Of a stretch of 64,000 nucleotides of DNA, positions 63,926-64,000 are shown one piece after another (the stretch's first letter is position 1; the number at the start of each line of letters is the position of its first letter). The notes below the pieces were generated by a model. It saw only the letters and a list, made by a program, of their open reading frames with translations. It was not told the DNA's origin and did not search any database. Location: assembly GCF_003096555.1 (NCBI RefSeq), contig NZ_QEKM01000001.1, positions 3,596,001 to 3,660,000 on the forward strand, written 5' to 3'. The position numbers and the translations under genes are program-made. Source of the stretch: Simplicispira sp. 125. GTDB lineage: Bacteria; Pseudomonadota; Gammaproteobacteria; Burkholderiales; Burkholderiaceae_C.

Positions 63926-64000
63926 CACGCAGTCTGATTCCCTTTCTAAACCATCCGTGCCGTTGTTGCTTTGCCTTGCCTTGCCGTGCTACAGCACTGT
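63926..64000. other. gene-free right edge
   Basis: The last 75 bases follow the kinase stop. No terminator, promoter or start codon with a ribosome site could be supported here. Confidence 0.6.

Overview
The window looks like a chromosomal segment of a betaproteobacterium of the order Burkholderiales, most likely family Comamonadaceae (Acidovorax / Simplicispira type). The reasons are high G+C, the block glyQ-glyS-(membrane protein)-gmhB, rmlBDAC order, a norCBQD operon with norEF beside it, PHA granule genes, and two families of short dispersed repeats that I recall (without a search) as common in that family. It is dense: no gene-free stretch exceeds about 230 bases. No rRNA, tRNA, CRISPR array or intact insertion sequence was seen.

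1-7.4 kb: a partial LrgA/CidA gene, a FAD-linked 2-hydroxyacid dehydrogenase, phenylalanine hydroxylase (phhA) and 4-hydroxyphenylpyruvate dioxygenase (hppD), which are successive steps of Phe/Tyr breakdown. An exported lipase and its foldase follow, then a divergent Lrp/AsnC regulator and a GNAT acetyltransferase. 7.5-16.4 kb: envelope and lipid housekeeping (corC, lnt, fabA-fabB), both glycyl-tRNA synthetase subunits and gmhB. 16.4-24.8 kb: a YgjP-type metallopeptidase, a persulfide dioxygenase-rhodanese fusion with a small MITE at its stop codon, a BON-LysM protein, coaX, a TPR protein, TetR, a PhaF-like phasin and a 661-residue fatty acyl reductase.

24.8-53.7 kb is a cell-surface region. 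rmlBDAC makes dTDP-L-rhamnose and two glycosyltransferases follow. A complete type II secretion operon (gspEFGHIJKLM, a gspN-like gene, gspD; no recognisable gspC) comes next. Behind it lies a four-gene group: a lipoprotein, a probably abundant exported 295-residue protein, a second lipoprotein and a parvulin-type PPIase. Next are a methyltransferase, a GT2, a WsaF-like transferase, a Wzm/Wzt ABC exporter whose ATPase carries a glycan-binding C-terminal domain, an LpxL/HtrB-like acyltransferase, a methyltransferase with a long coiled coil, a lytic transglycosylase and a WecA/MraY-type initiating transferase. My reading is an ABC-exported, rhamnose-containing surface glycan next to a secretion machine and one candidate abundant surface protein. 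The lipase at 5-6 kb is also a plausible substrate of the type II system.

53.7-60.5 kb: the NO reductase operon norC-norB-norQ-(polyferredoxin)-norD, divergent from norE-norF, with an FNR/DNR-type box between them. 60.5-64 kb: argB and a TctD/TctE-like two-component pair, then the window ends. The most interesting non-coding content is a GC-rich repeat found three times just behind stop codons, and a short palindromic repeat with fixed internal spacing that sits inside several genes.
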